Origin: Membranihabitans maritimus
GTDB taxonomy: Bacteria > Bacteroidota > Bacteroidia > Chitinophagales > Saprospiraceae
DNA: 64,000 nucleotides
NCBI RefSeq assembly: GCF_021729145.1
Contig: NZ_JAJSLW010000015.1
Location: 14,158 to 78,157, forward strand
Direction of reading: 5' to 3'
The translations under genes and the position numbers were made by a program. Numbering within the stretch: position 1 is the first letter of the stretch; each line of letters begins with the position of its first letter. Shown piece after piece: positions 36,975 through 47,000 of this stretch. Under the pieces are notes generated by a model that searched no databases, was not told where the DNA came from, and saw only the letters and a program-made list of their open reading frames with translations.

Positions 36975-37520
36975 TTAAAAACTTTTTGCGACTACTTTTC
37001 CTTTGACACCTTTGAAATAATCCTCCATTTCCGCAATTTGTTTTTGAGGTTCTCCTTCGGGCCAAATTGGGGTATTAAAATTAACCTCTTTATTTTCAAA
37101 ATCAAACTTAGTCAAATAAATAGGTACGTTTGCTTTTCGGGCAATATAATAGAATCCGGTTTTGAATCGATGGACTTTTTGTCTTGTCCCTTCAGGGGCA
37201 ATGGCTATGAAAAATTGATCGTGTTGGTTAAAAATGTCAGCCACAGATTCTACATATCCCTGACTTTTACTTCGGTCTACCGGATATCCACCCAGGTATT
37301 TGAATATCGGTCCTTTCAAACCCCGAAATAAGGATTTTTTAGCAATAAATTTTACTTCCAAATCTATTGCTGAGCGAACCAATAATCCGATTGGAATATC
37401 CATCCAATGGGTGTGGGGTGCTACTACAAAAATTCCCTTTTTGGTAGTGGGGATCGAACCCGTCACTCGCCATCCCATTATATTCAAAATACTTTTTGAA
37501 ACTTTTTGTGCCCAGGACAT
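36975..37520 (-). CDS. PlsC-type 1-acyl-glycerol-3-phosphate acyltransferase family
   Basis: A 181-residue short acyltransferase. Catalytic HX4D is HTHWMD (H36, D41), and the second conserved block is APEGTRQK (E110-R113). The subgroup with short length and an Asn/Thr-rich tail is common in Bacteroidota; it probably acylates lysophosphatidate or a related lipid at the inner membrane. No transmembrane helix is evident apart from an amphipathic N-terminus. It opens the minus-strand run ending with the deaminase gene. Which lyso-lipid it uses is unknown. Confidence 0.85.
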   Translation of the reverse strand: MSWAQKVSKSILNIMGWRVTGSIPTTKKGIFVVAPHTHWMDIPIGLLVRSAIDLEVKFIAKKSLFRGLKGPIFKYLGGYPVDRSKSQGYVESVADIFNQHDQFFIAIAPEGTRQKVHRFKTGFYYIARKANVPIYLTKFDFENKEVNFNTPIWPEGEPQKQIAEMEDYFKGVKGKVVAKSF

Positions 37521-38046
37521 TTTATATATTTAAGAATGAATTTACTAAATGTTCCGGTAAATAATACTCCCATGACTAAATTTGGAAAGTTTGAAAATAT
37601 CAACCCTATACGTTTAAGAAGCTTCTAGCTTATTTTAATAATTCCATTATAGAAAAGTTGATTCCTGCACTTAAAAAAGATGAAGGATGGAAGATTGTAA
37701 AATATACCAAATAGATTATAGGGTGCAACATAAACCTGCATAGAGTTTTTTGTGAAAGTGACGCGAAACACAGTAATAGCAGGGCCAAGTCGAGGGTTTT
37801 TAACGAAGCTCTCACCAAAAGGACTTTCAATTTAATAAATAGTATCTTATTGTCAATTTGGTACTTGATCCCAAGCTATTAATTGATAACGTTGAATTCA
37901 TTTCTACCGGTAGTTTGGAAGAAAATTTGGGGTATGATTAAACCTTTTAGTGAAAAAGTACTCTAATGTTAAAATAAGAGGGAATTTGGCGTTCCGATTC
38001 GATTTGGAAAGTAATTTAAGATGAATGAAACGATCAGGATTTAATT
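37521..38046. other. Intergenic region between divergent acyltransferase and sigma-factor genes
   Basis: About 525 bases. Short minus-strand open frames at 37630-37830 and 37904-38119 lack domains and partly run into the sigma gene; I do not call them. A plus-strand stretch at 37752-37832 has coding-like composition but is only a fragment. No promoter box is convincing. Confidence 0.45.
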
Positions 38047-38604
38047 GTGACGGAAATTCAAGATAAAAAAATAGTAGAGCTAATTCGGAAGCCCGAGACC
38101 CTAAATGAGGGGTTTGCAATGATATTCAAAGAATATAAGGAACCATTGTATTGGTATTTGCGAAAAGTATTGTACAGTCATGAAGATACTGACGATGCAA
38201 TGCAGAATACTTTTGTTAAAGTCTATCAGAAAATAGGGCAGTTTCGTGAGGATTCTTCATTGAAAACATGGATTTTTAGCATTGGGTACAGGGAAGCGTT
38301 GCAAATTATCCGAAAAAAGAAGCAGAGAAATAATGGTTACTATGAAGAGGTTGAATCTGTGGTAAATGAACTGACAGCAGAACCCTATTTTAAAGGCAAT
38401 GAGATACATAAAATGTTGATGAATGCGGTACAAAGCCTACCGGAGCGGCAGCGACAGATTTTTGAATTAAAATATTTTCAGGAAATGAGTTACCGAGAGA
38501 TTTCTAAAATTACTGAGATTACGGAAGGAGGATTAAAAGCATCGTATTATCACGCAGTCCATAAAATTCAAGATTATTTAAAGCAAAAAATTGTTTTAAA
38601 ATGA
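38047..38604 (+). CDS. ECF-type RNA polymerase sigma factor
   Basis: A 185-residue ECF sigma factor with a GTG start. Region 2: AMIFKEYKEPLYWYLRKVL, then DDAMQNTFVKVYQKIGQF and LKTWIFSIGYREALQIIRKKK (-10 recognition). Region 4: LPERQRQIFELKYFQEMSYREISKITEITEGGLKASYYHAVHKI (HTH, -35 recognition). It directs transcription of a small regulon. The next gene overlaps by four bases and encodes a one-pass membrane protein, the likely anti-sigma factor. The signal is unknown. Confidence 0.93.
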   Translation: MTEIQDKKIVELIRKPETLNEGFAMIFKEYKEPLYWYLRKVLYSHEDTDDAMQNTFVKVYQKIGQFREDSSLKTWIFSIGYREALQIIRKKKQRNNGYYEEVESVVNELTAEPYFKGNEIHKMLMNAVQSLPERQRQIFELKYFQEMSYREISKITEITEGGLKASYYHAVHKIQDYLKQKIVLK

Positions 38605-39065
38605 AACCAGATCCAAATTATGATTTCCCGGAAGACCGATTCCCTTCGGAAATGGAGGAAATTAAGTCAGGTGAGATTTTTGAAATACCGGAAGGGTATT
38701 TTCAGGAATTGGAGAAAAAAGTTTTTACCCAAACAGTGGATGTAGAATCTGATATTTTAAGTGAACCGGATACGAGTAGAAGCGTAATCAGGCCTTTGGT
38801 ATGGATCGCTTCAGCCGCCGCTGCAGTTTTATTGATTCTATTTATTGGAGATTTTTCGCAGAATCCAGAGCCAGGTGAATTAAATAATATCTCTGACCTG
38901 GAGATCATAGAATACTTGAATGATTCTGATCTGGATATAGATGAAATTCTGGAAACAATGGGGGAGGAGAATATCTCCGCTATAGACACAGGTGCTGATA
39001 ATGGTGATGAGTACTTCAATTATATAAATGAAAACATTTCGGAGTTTGAAGAACTCCTTTATTAA
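38601..39065 (+). CDS. One-pass membrane protein, probable anti-sigma factor
   Basis: A 154-residue acidic protein with one transmembrane helix (about 66-82, PLVWIASAAAAVLLILFIG). The N-terminal ~62 residues would be cytoplasmic, the acidic C-terminal part (DLEIIEYLNDSDLDIDEIL) periplasmic. It lacks a recognisable zinc-finger ZAS motif. Its place, overlapping the sigma gene by ATGA, and its topology suggest it binds and inhibits the ECF factor (inference). No further domain is visible. Confidence 0.7.
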   Translation: MKPDPNYDFPEDRFPSEMEEIKSGEIFEIPEGYFQELEKKVFTQTVDVESDILSEPDTSRSVIRPLVWIASAAAAVLLILFIGDFSQNPEPGELNNISDLEIIEYLNDSDLDIDEILETMGEENISAIDTGADNGDEYFNYINENISEFEELLY

Positions 39066-39082
39066 ATACAAAATTATAAATC

Positions 39083-39508
39083 ATGAGAATATTAATGTTA
39101 TCCTTCTTCTTTTTACTGGCTATTGGCCTGGAGGCACAGGATAAAGGGAAGAATCGATTTGAGGAAATACACGCCCAAAAGGTTGCTTTTATTACCGAGA
39201 AAATAAATTTGTCTGTTGATGAAGCACAGGATTTTTGGCCGGTTTACAATGAGTACAGAGATAAAATATGGGATCTTAAAAAAAGTCAGGATCGAATCAG
39301 GGAATCTGATTTGACAGATGAAAATGCAAGGGCCTATTTGATGAAGGAGTTGGAAATTGATGAGAAAAAGTTGGCACTTACTACGGAATTTTATAATAAT
39401 ATTTCCAAGGTTATATCCTATAAAAGAGTGTATTTGTTGGAAAAAGCTGAAGATGAGTTCCGGCACAAATTGCTGGAGAGATTTCGTAAAGGGAAAGAAA
39501 AAAATTGA
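39083..39508 (+). CDS. Small periplasmic helical protein (Spy/CpxP-like)
   Basis: A 141-residue protein with a signal peptide (1-18, ending GLEAQ) and a helical mature part. The pattern A-x-x-I-T-E-K-I-x-L-S-x-x-E-A-x-x-F-W-P-V-Y resembles the periplasmic sensor/Spy-like proteins that follow ECF-sigma/anti-sigma pairs in Bacteroidota. It may bind misfolded proteins or sense stress for the sigma system. The operon ends with a terminator at 39584. Confidence 0.75.
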   Translation: MRILMLSFFFLLAIGLEAQDKGKNRFEEIHAQKVAFITEKINLSVDEAQDFWPVYNEYRDKIWDLKKSQDRIRESDLTDENARAYLMKELEIDEKKLALTTEFYNNISKVISYKRVYLLEKAEDEFRHKLLERFRKGKEKN

Positions 39509-39583
39509 TGTAAATGGCAAATCTACTTATATGTAGGTGCTACCATTGAAGTCAATAAAGTCAAAATTATCTGTGTTTTTATA

Positions 39584-39617
39584 AAGTCGGGTGGTTTACC
39601 ATTCGGCTTTTTTATTT
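39584..39617 (+). terminator. Intrinsic terminator of the sigma-factor operon
   Basis: Arms 39584-39594 and 39599-39609 pair along 11 bases (with G-U pairs) around the loop TTTA. A run of T follows at 39608-39617. Confidence 0.8.
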
Positions 39618-39909
39618 AGCCTGAATTCGAATAATCATTAATTATATCCCGAACTTGAAGTTTTAACACTTTTGATATGTGTATGAAATTTATCTATTCA
39701 TTTATTATTTATAAACACTTATAAATACATATAATTTTAATAAAAGAACTCGAATAGATATAAATAGTTGATTAGTAGAGTTTTAAAGTGTTATTAAAAG
39801 TTTAAATAATGTATAGAATGGTGTTGAAAAAGTATGATGTTTAATTATTTATTGTGGATATAATTTCTGTATATTTACCGTCGACAAGTTATCTTAAATC
39901 CCCCTTGAC

Positions 39910-41319
39910 ATGGAAAGTAGACCAAATAATGATTTTGACATCTTTCAGCTTGTCTTCAAATTCGAGGAAATGGTTAAATCAGATATAGACCACTATATCG
40001 ATGAGAAATCATTCATGCGACTTTTGGAGTATTTTGAAGATGAAAGAGAATATAATAATGCGCTGGTAGCTGCTTCAATGGCAGTAAAGCGGTTTCAATA
40101 CAATATTGATTTTCACCTGAAAAAAGCTGAATACTTTTTTCACCTAAGAAAGTATATCGAAGCTGAGGCAACGCTGGAGAGTGCCTTACTAATTGCTCCT
40201 TATGATTTTGATGTTAGACTTTTCAGTGCAAGAATTTTTATTGCTAGGAAAAAGCATGAAGAAGCTGAAAATATATTAGAAGAAATAAAGAATGGCGCTG
40301 ATAATCAGGAGTTGGGCCAGATTTATTACTTAGAGGGATTGATTTTTGAAGGATCTGAGGAATATGAACAGATGTTTGAGTCAATGAAATTTGCCTTATT
40401 GTGTGATCCTACTAATGAAAATGCCTTAAAGAAGATGTGGGTGTGTACAGAAATAGTAGGTCGGTTTGAGGATTCTATCAATCTCCATCTTTCTATTATT
40501 GAAGAAGATCCATACTCTTACCTCGCATGGTATAATCTTGGGCAGGCTTATTCGTGTATCAATGAATACGATAAAGCCCTCGAAGCGTATGAATATTCCT
40601 TCCTGATTGAACCGGACTTCGAATTGGGATACCAAGATCGAGCGGATCTGTTTTTTGAATTGAGGAGGTTTCAGGAAGCATTGGATTGTTACAATGAATG
40701 GTATGAAGTGTTGGGACCAGATTCTGATTTATTATGTCAAATTGGGCATTGTTACCTTAGTCTGGGTAAGTATAAAAAGGCAAATAAAATATTTAAGAAA
40801 GCAAATAGATTAGATCCGTATAATGACGAGATCTATTTTTTATTAGGGAGAACTTATTATAAACAGGGTGAATATTTAAGTGCCATAAATTCTTATCTGA
40901 AAGCAATTCGTATTGAGGGTTTGCGAGAAGAGTATTTTGCTTCGCTTGCTTCTGCCTATTCTAGAACCGGTGAATACACCAAAGCACATTTTTATTTTCA
41001 AAAAGCAGAAGAGATTGGTCCTGACCAGTCATATATTTGGAAGAAGCATGCACTATTCCTCTATGGAATTGGTGAGTTTAATGCTGCTCTGGAGGTGATA
41101 GAAGAAGGTATTGAGAATGCAATGGATCCGGAGTTATTGTATTGTAAGGCGGGTTTCCTCGTTCATGGAAATGATATCCCGGCAGCTATGGATACTCTTG
41201 AAGAGGCATTGGTAGAGCGTTATGAAGCTAATTCAACATTTCATAAATTGGTAGAAGGTGTTGAATTAGATAAAGATATCGTTTCACTCCTCAGGTTTTT
41301 CACTCCTCAGAATAGTTAA
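39910..41319 (+). CDS. TPR-repeat protein
   Basis: A 469-residue soluble protein made almost wholly of tetratricopeptide repeats (for example SYLAWYNLGQAYSCINEYDKALEAYEYSFLIEP, DEIYFLLGRTYYKQGEYLSAINSYLKAI). It has no signal peptide or enzymatic domain. TPR proteins of this length in the phylum serve as scaffolds; partner unknown. It stands alone with a ~290-base AT-rich leader and is followed by a 580-base spacer. Confidence 0.88.
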   Translation: MESRPNNDFDIFQLVFKFEEMVKSDIDHYIDEKSFMRLLEYFEDEREYNNALVAASMAVKRFQYNIDFHLKKAEYFFHLRKYIEAEATLESALLIAPYDFDVRLFSARIFIARKKHEEAENILEEIKNGADNQELGQIYYLEGLIFEGSEEYEQMFESMKFALLCDPTNENALKKMWVCTEIVGRFEDSINLHLSIIEEDPYSYLAWYNLGQAYSCINEYDKALEAYEYSFLIEPDFELGYQDRADLFFELRRFQEALDCYNEWYEVLGPDSDLLCQIGHCYLSLGKYKKANKIFKKANRLDPYNDEIYFLLGRTYYKQGEYLSAINSYLKAIRIEGLREEYFASLASAYSRTGEYTKAHFYFQKAEEIGPDQSYIWKKHALFLYGIGEFNAALEVIEEGIENAMDPELLYCKAGFLVHGNDIPAAMDTLEEALVERYEANSTFHKLVEGVELDKDIVSLLRFFTPQNS

Positions 41320-41902
41320 TGTGAGAATTATTATTTCCCTATAGTTTAAATAATGAATCTTTATGCACGCTGGTACAAACCGGTTGTATCAGCATATTAA
41401 TTCTATGCGTGATTAATTTTATTGAATCCACTTTATATTATTTTTTCGTGAAATGATATTCATTATTTCCTTAACAATGGAAGGAGAATAAGTGGTGTAA
41501 TTGCATTACACTAAAAGAGTATTCAATTATTGTATCCACAGTAATAATATTTTGAGACGCTTCCGTTCCAATTTTCAATTATAAGTTTTAATCGAATTTC
41601 CTAAAGACTGTTTTGGAGCTGTAGTTGTATATCCAAAGATGTTGGTTTTAGCCAATTTTCATGTATTCCCTCTATTCAAAAGTAATGGTGATTTTATTTT
41701 ATATTCTTCTTGCTATTTTTTTATAATGTTTATTGGATTAAATTGGGTGTTTTGTTCTATGTGAAGAACATATAGTACTTTATTTAGTAAATATAATATT
41801 AGTATTCAGTATAGTATTATGATTACATTTGAAGAATAATTTTTATTACCCAGAAGAGGCGAACCGCAGAGGTTGTATTTTATAACTATAAAAATATTTT
41901 TT
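41320..41902. other. AT-rich intergenic region
   Basis: About 580 bases. Contains a hairpin with 10-base arms (41369-41378 and 41384-41393, loop ACCGG) shortly after the TPR gene, without a T-tract. A 10-base word ATAGTATTAT at 41811-41820 matches part of the motif found before the SusCD operons. No gene is seen. Confidence 0.5.
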
Positions 41903-42319
41903 ATGCGAAACGTTTATTTATTTCTTCTTCTAGGTGTCGGATTTGCATTTTCTTTTACATTGATATCACATGATATTGGTCCTTTAGAAGGAAAGGAAAT
42001 TACTAAGTCAACAGTCGAACGGGTGCTTCTCTCAGGCACGATAAATATTTCAGTAGATGGGACTCCCGAGATATCTCATTCTGTAAGCGGTACGGCAGGT
42101 GTTTGTACTTATATCCGAAAATTGTATGTAGATAACAATAATGCTGAAGGGACGTATTCTGTTTCGGGATCCAATGTAACTGTGAAAGGAGTTGAGGACT
42201 CAAGTCCACATGAAATAAGAGTTGACTATATTCCGCTCTATAATAATTTTGTAATTGATATCGATGTCAATACTTCGACTTCCGCAACTAAGTGGGGGGT
42301 TGATTGTAATGGGTATTAA
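41903..42319 (+). CDS. Small exported protein of unknown function
   Basis: A 138-residue protein with a signal peptide (MRNVYLFLLLGVGFAFSFTLI). The ATG at 41903 is preferred over one at 41873, which would put a charged, hydrophobic extension before the signal. The mature part is probably a small beta-sandwich (alternating hydrophobic strands: RVLLSGTINISVDG, FVIDIDVNTSTS) with two cysteines (GVCTYIR, VDCNGY), possibly a disulfide. No family is recognised. A terminator follows. Confidence 0.7.
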   Translation: MRNVYLFLLLGVGFAFSFTLISHDIGPLEGKEITKSTVERVLLSGTINISVDGTPEISHSVSGTAGVCTYIRKLYVDNNNAEGTYSVSGSNVTVKGVEDSSPHEIRVDYIPLYNNFVIDIDVNTSTSATKWGVDCNGY

Positions 42320-42402
42320 TACGTAGAAATAATGTAATTTCTACATTACTGCTTCACAGTCACTAATTGTTTGAGACTAATGAATGAAATCAGTAAAATT
42401 TT

Positions 42403-42438
42403 TGCGGGACTTGTTTATTGCAAGCCCGCATTTCTTTT
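42403..42438 (+). terminator. Intrinsic terminator after the small exported protein
   Basis: Arms 42403-42413 and 42421-42430 form a GC-rich stem with one bulged A, loop of seven bases, followed by TTTCTTTT. It also lies downstream of the convergent AraC gene. Confidence 0.75.
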
Positions 42439-42462
42439 GATAGAGCTGTAAAAGGTAAGCTG

Positions 42463-43389
42463 TTAGCTTGTTGCAATTTCCAGGTCTTTTATAACATTGG
42501 GGTGCAGGTTGTCATAAGTATTTTTCATGCTGTATTCTTTGAAGTAATCACTAGGCGATTGGCCAATTAATTCTTTAAATTTCCGGTTGAAATTAGAAAG
42601 GTTATTAAAGCCACTTTCATAGCAGATTTGAGAAATGCTTAAGTTGCCTTCCAGTAATAGTTTGCAGGCATGTCCAACTCTTAATTCAGTGACAAACTCA
42701 ATAAAAGTCTTAGATGTTCTTTTCTTAAAATATCTACAGAAGTAATTCGGAGATATGTGCACGTGTTGGGCGACCTCATCAATGGTAATTCCATTCTTGA
42801 AATTGGAAAGAGTGTATTGGTAAATTTCATTAATTTTATCATTCGGATCAACTTTATAATCATCTATAAAGCCCTGACTTGAAAGATACTTTTTTTCTTT
42901 GGAATAGGCCAGGATGTCCAGCATGTCCAATAATTGTATAACTCTTTTCGTTCCTTTTAACTTTAATATTTCCTCCATTTTTTGGACGATAATATCATGG
43001 GTTTTACCTTCAATTTTATAGCCCCTTTTGGATTTAGCAAGTAGTTCTTTAATGTGACGGTTTTCGGGTATATTCAAAAATTCACTTCCCCAAAAATCTT
43101 CTTTAAAGTGGATTGCTACTGCTTCAATATGGTAGCCGTTTTCTTTTTCGAAATAGATGTCGTCATTGCGCCACATATGAGGGAGGTTTGCTCCCAGTAA
43201 GATTAAATCTCCGTCAGTAAATCGATCAATACTGTCTCCGGCTAATCTTGTTCCGGAACTTTTTCGAATATAAGTCAATTCAACTTCAGGATGATAATGC
43301 CAATAGTTGTAGAGAAATGGGTAAATATTTTCCCTTACACTAAATGAATGTTCTGCATTCGAGTCGACTTTTCTAAGTATCGGCTTCAT
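42463..43389 (-). CDS. AraC-family transcriptional regulator with cupin sensor
   Basis: A 308-residue regulator. The N-terminal cupin-like domain contains NYWHYHPEVELTYI and LILLGANLPHMWRND, typical of sugar-sensing AraC proteins. Two helix-turn-helix motifs occupy the C-terminal ~100 residues (ITIDEVAQHVHISPNYFCRYFKKRTSKTFIEFV and LSISQICYESGFNNLSNFNRKFKELIGQSPSDYF). It is divergent from the SusC1 gene across 700 bases and is the likely local controller of the PUL. The ligand is probably a sugar or degradation product (inference). Confidence 0.93.
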   Translation of the reverse strand: MKPILRKVDSNAEHSFSVRENIYPFLYNYWHYHPEVELTYIRKSSGTRLAGDSIDRFTDGDLILLGANLPHMWRNDDIYFEKENGYHIEAVAIHFKEDFWGSEFLNIPENRHIKELLAKSKRGYKIEGKTHDIIVQKMEEILKLKGTKRVIQLLDMLDILAYSKEKKYLSSQGFIDDYKVDPNDKINEIYQYTLSNFKNGITIDEVAQHVHISPNYFCRYFKKRTSKTFIEFVTELRVGHACKLLLEGNLSISQICYESGFNNLSNFNRKFKELIGQSPSDYFKEYSMKNTYDNLHPNVIKDLEIATS

Positions 43390-44096
43390 ACTTCAGATAT
43401 TATTTTTACCAAAAGATACAATATTTAAAGCTAAAATAATAATAAATTGACAAAATAGTATTGCTAATTACTATATAATTAGCTGCTGAAAATTACTTTA
43501 AAATCGTTCTAATAATAGTAGTGAAGTCCAATATTTACTTCACAAAAAAGTAACATAAAGATAATATGATTATTTTGGCATAAAATTTTGAAGAGTATTG
43601 GTTAAGTCAACGGAATAAAATTTTTTTAATATTGACAATAATAAATAAAGTTTCGATAATAGTTTCTGTAGGGTAATTAATAAGTGAGATCCTTTTGAAA
43701 TTGGCATGGAAAAAATTAATTTAAAATTAACGAAGAAAAAATGGATGGTTTCACTTTTGCTGATAGGAACGGTTAATAAAATATCAAAAGACAAAATAGT
43801 ATTGTTTATTGTCAAAATATACAAACTCAAAAGTAAGGAAGAGGATTAATTTTGACATACCAGAGAAATTGACTTTGGTTCAAATCGTCTGGTGTGTGGA
43901 ATTAATGTGAAGAAAAGTGTTTGAATTATTGATGTGAAGGCTGCATTTTTTTGAGGATTCGAAACAATTAGTCCAGTAATTCAACAAAAAAGTAATTATA
44001 GTCTAAAATAAAAAAAATAGTGTATAGAGAATACACTGGTGTAGTCGCTAAATTGTTTAGTGGCAATGCCTGATAGGAATTATTTAATAAACTAAC
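43390..44096. promoter_or_regulatory. Control region between araC-type gene and susC1
   Basis: About 700 bases without a supported gene. It holds an exact 15-base direct repeat GACAAAATAGTATTG at 43449-43463 and 43790-43804. The second copy continues into a 20-base motif also seen at 49379. An inverted repeat, GCTAATTA / TAATTAGC with a five-base spacer, lies at 43463-43483, next to the first repeat. Several TTGACA-like words occur between. These are candidate AraC-protein binding sites and promoters. Confidence 0.5.
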
Positions 44097-47000
44097 ATGA
44101 AAAAACAATTATCGATGAGATTAAATGTGCAAAAAGCGAGTGTCATGTTGGCTGTGTTGTTTTGTCTATTGATCAACCCGCTTATGAGTTATGCGGGTGT
44201 GGCCATTGATGAAGTAACCGGTCAGGTGACCGATGAAAACAATCAGCCATTAATTGGTGTAAATGTTCTGGTGAAGGGGACTTCAAACGGAACATCTACT
44301 GATTTTGATGGATATTATTCACTGAAAGATGTAGCTGCTGACGCCGTGTTGGTAGTCTCGTACGTAGGGTATGTAAAACAGGAAATTAGTGTAGATGCCA
44401 GGTCTACCATTAATGTCCAGTTAGCACCAGATTCTGAGACTCTAGACCAGGTAGTGGTTACGGCATTGGGAATTTCGCGACAGAAAAAATCCTTGGGATA
44501 TGCTGTTGAAGAGATTGATGGAGGTGCGTTGAATGAAGTAATACAGGAAAACGTGCTAAATGCAATTTCGGGTAAAGCTCCAGGTGTGACTATAAATAGT
44601 GCTGGGGGTGGTGCCGGTTCTTCCGTTAGTATGATTATACGCGGTGCATCTTCCCTGTCCGGAGATAATCAGCCTTTATTTGTGATTGATGGAGTTCCGG
44701 TTCAAAATCGATTTGCTGGTAATACCTCTGAGGTAGGTAGTAGGAATGTTGTAGATTATGGAAATGCAATATCAGATTTAAATGCTTCCGATATTCAGGA
44801 TGTTTCCATATTAAAAGGAGCTGGAGCCTCTGCATTATATGGATCACGTGCAGGTAATGGTGTTGTGTTAATTACGACGAAAAAAGGAAATCGAAATCAA
44901 AAAATGAAAGTGGATTTTAGTACCTCTGCGGTTTTTGATAAACCTGTAGAGTTTTTGAAATTCCACAGTGGTTTTGCTGCCGGCCAGAATCCCTGGACGC
45001 AAGATCAATTAAACGCTTTGTTTGGAGGTCAGGTTGAAGAAAATGTAGTTTATCGAATGGGCCCCCAATTGGATGTCGGAATCAATGCCATCCAATGGAA
45101 TAGCCCATTGGATGCTGATGGTAATCCTATCCCGTCTCCCTTAGTGTCGCATCCAGATAACGTTAAGAATTTCTTGCAAACCGGAATCACCAATACGAAT
45201 AATGTGGCAATTAGTGGAGGAAGTACAAATAGCTCTTTTAGAGCATCCTTTACAAATATGAATAACAAAGGAATTGTTCCTGGGTCTGATTACTATAGAA
45301 ATTCGTTAAATATTAGTGCTAATTATGACATTAGTGATCGATTGAGTTTTAATACAAATATTAATGTAGGAAGGTCAAATTCCAATAATATTCCCTCCAC
45401 TGAGCGAGGAACTAATCCATTACAGTGGGCTTATTATGTATCTCCTCATATTGATATTAAATCATTGGAAGACTATTGGGAGATAGAAGATATTCAGCAA
45501 AGACGATTGCCGGAACACAATAATCCGTATTTCTTGGCATACGAAGTAGATAATTCATTCTTTAGAGATCGTATATTTGGTAATGTCGGAGTAGATTATA
45601 AACTTACTGATGATTTAGTGGCTTCTTTTGATTTTGCAATGGATCGATTAGGAGAGGAACGTGAAACGAAGATACCTTACAGTTATGATAGAAATCCACA
45701 AGGGGCTTACGGAATTCAAAAAATCACGAGTTCAGAAAGAAACGCCTCGTTAAGTTTGAATTACAATAAATATTTGGGAGATTTTTCATTGTCTGCCTCA
45801 GTTGGCGGCAATTTAATGCACCAGTATTATTCAAATACTTCCTCAAATGGAGATCCCCTGGTGTTGCCGGCATTGTTTAATTTGTCAAATATTAACAGGG
45901 ATCAATTGTCCACCAGTTCTGCATGGAGCCAGAAAGCTATTAATAGTGTATATGGGGTAGCAAATTTTGGTTATAAAGACATTGCTTACCTGGATATTTC
46001 AGCCAGAAATGATTGGTCGAGTACATTACCTGAGGAGAACAGGTCTTATTTTTACCCTGCTTTTACATTATCTACCTTAGTTAATAATATTGTTGATTTA
46101 GGGAGTAATATAGATATGATTAAATTAAGAGCAGGCTGGGCTCAGGTAGGTAATGATACAGGACCATATCAATTATTAGCAACATTAAGTAATGCAAGTG
46201 ACTGGGGGAATATCACCCGATTGGGAATCCCAAGTTCTTTATTGTCTACTGACTTAAAACCAGAAATCATTACTTCTATTGAGTTAGGTACTGATTGGAT
46301 TTTGTTCCAGGATAAAATTAGATTTAGTGGAACTTATTATACTTCAGACAATGAGAATCAAATATTAGGGCTATCCTTGCCACAGTCTTCAGGTTATTCA
46401 AGTAAAAAGATTAATGCAGGTTTAGTTTCTAGCCGCGGGATTGAATTGTCAATAGGGTCTACTATTATTTCTAATAATGATTTTAGCTGGGACTTGGATT
46501 TCAACTATAGTTTTAATCGTACGCGAATCGAAGAATTGGCAGAAGGAATTGATTATCACACATTTTGGGATGATGCTAAAGTATATGCCACTACCTGGGT
46601 AGGAGAAGATATTGGGAATATTTACGACCGTAAACTATTGACTGTGGAAGATGAAAGTTCCCCTTATTATGGATGGCCTATTTTAGACAATAATGGTTCC
46701 TGGGGGAATAGTAATGAAGTGACTGATAGAGAGTTAGTTGGTAATTTTAACCCTGATTTTATTATTGGTGGTCAAACTTCGGTTAGATTTAAGAACTTCC
46801 GTTTATCAGCTAGTTTTGACTGGAGGCAAGGTGGTGAGTTCTTGTCCCAAACTTATCGATATGGAGAATCTGATTGGGCTACCCAAAGGCAATTGGATGA
46901 AATCATTGATCCCAATACAATTAATGGGAATATAACTGAATATTTAAAAGAAAATGCAGATGACCTTATTGTTAATCAATTGACGAGAGTGGGAGGACCT

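Noticed and set aside
37630-38119. Two minus-strand frames between the acyltransferase and sigma-factor genes
   Set aside because: No domains; the second runs into the sigma-factor gene in antisense. A plus-strand fragment at about 37752-37832 looks coding-like but is too short to name.
38047-38604. Sigma-factor gene as part of a SusCD FecI/FecR-type system
   Set aside because: The next protein is not FecR-like and no SusC gene follows; the nearest SusC is 5.5 kb away behind other genes.
43570-43830. 86-codon minus-strand frame in the araC-susC1 spacer
   Set aside because: Hydrophobic low-complexity translation overlapping likely control sequences; no support.
43852-43877. Promoter with TTG (-33) and TGACTTTG (-7-like)
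   Set aside because: The -7 box has a mismatch and the spacing (about 15 bases) is shorter than the 19-21 of the consensus.
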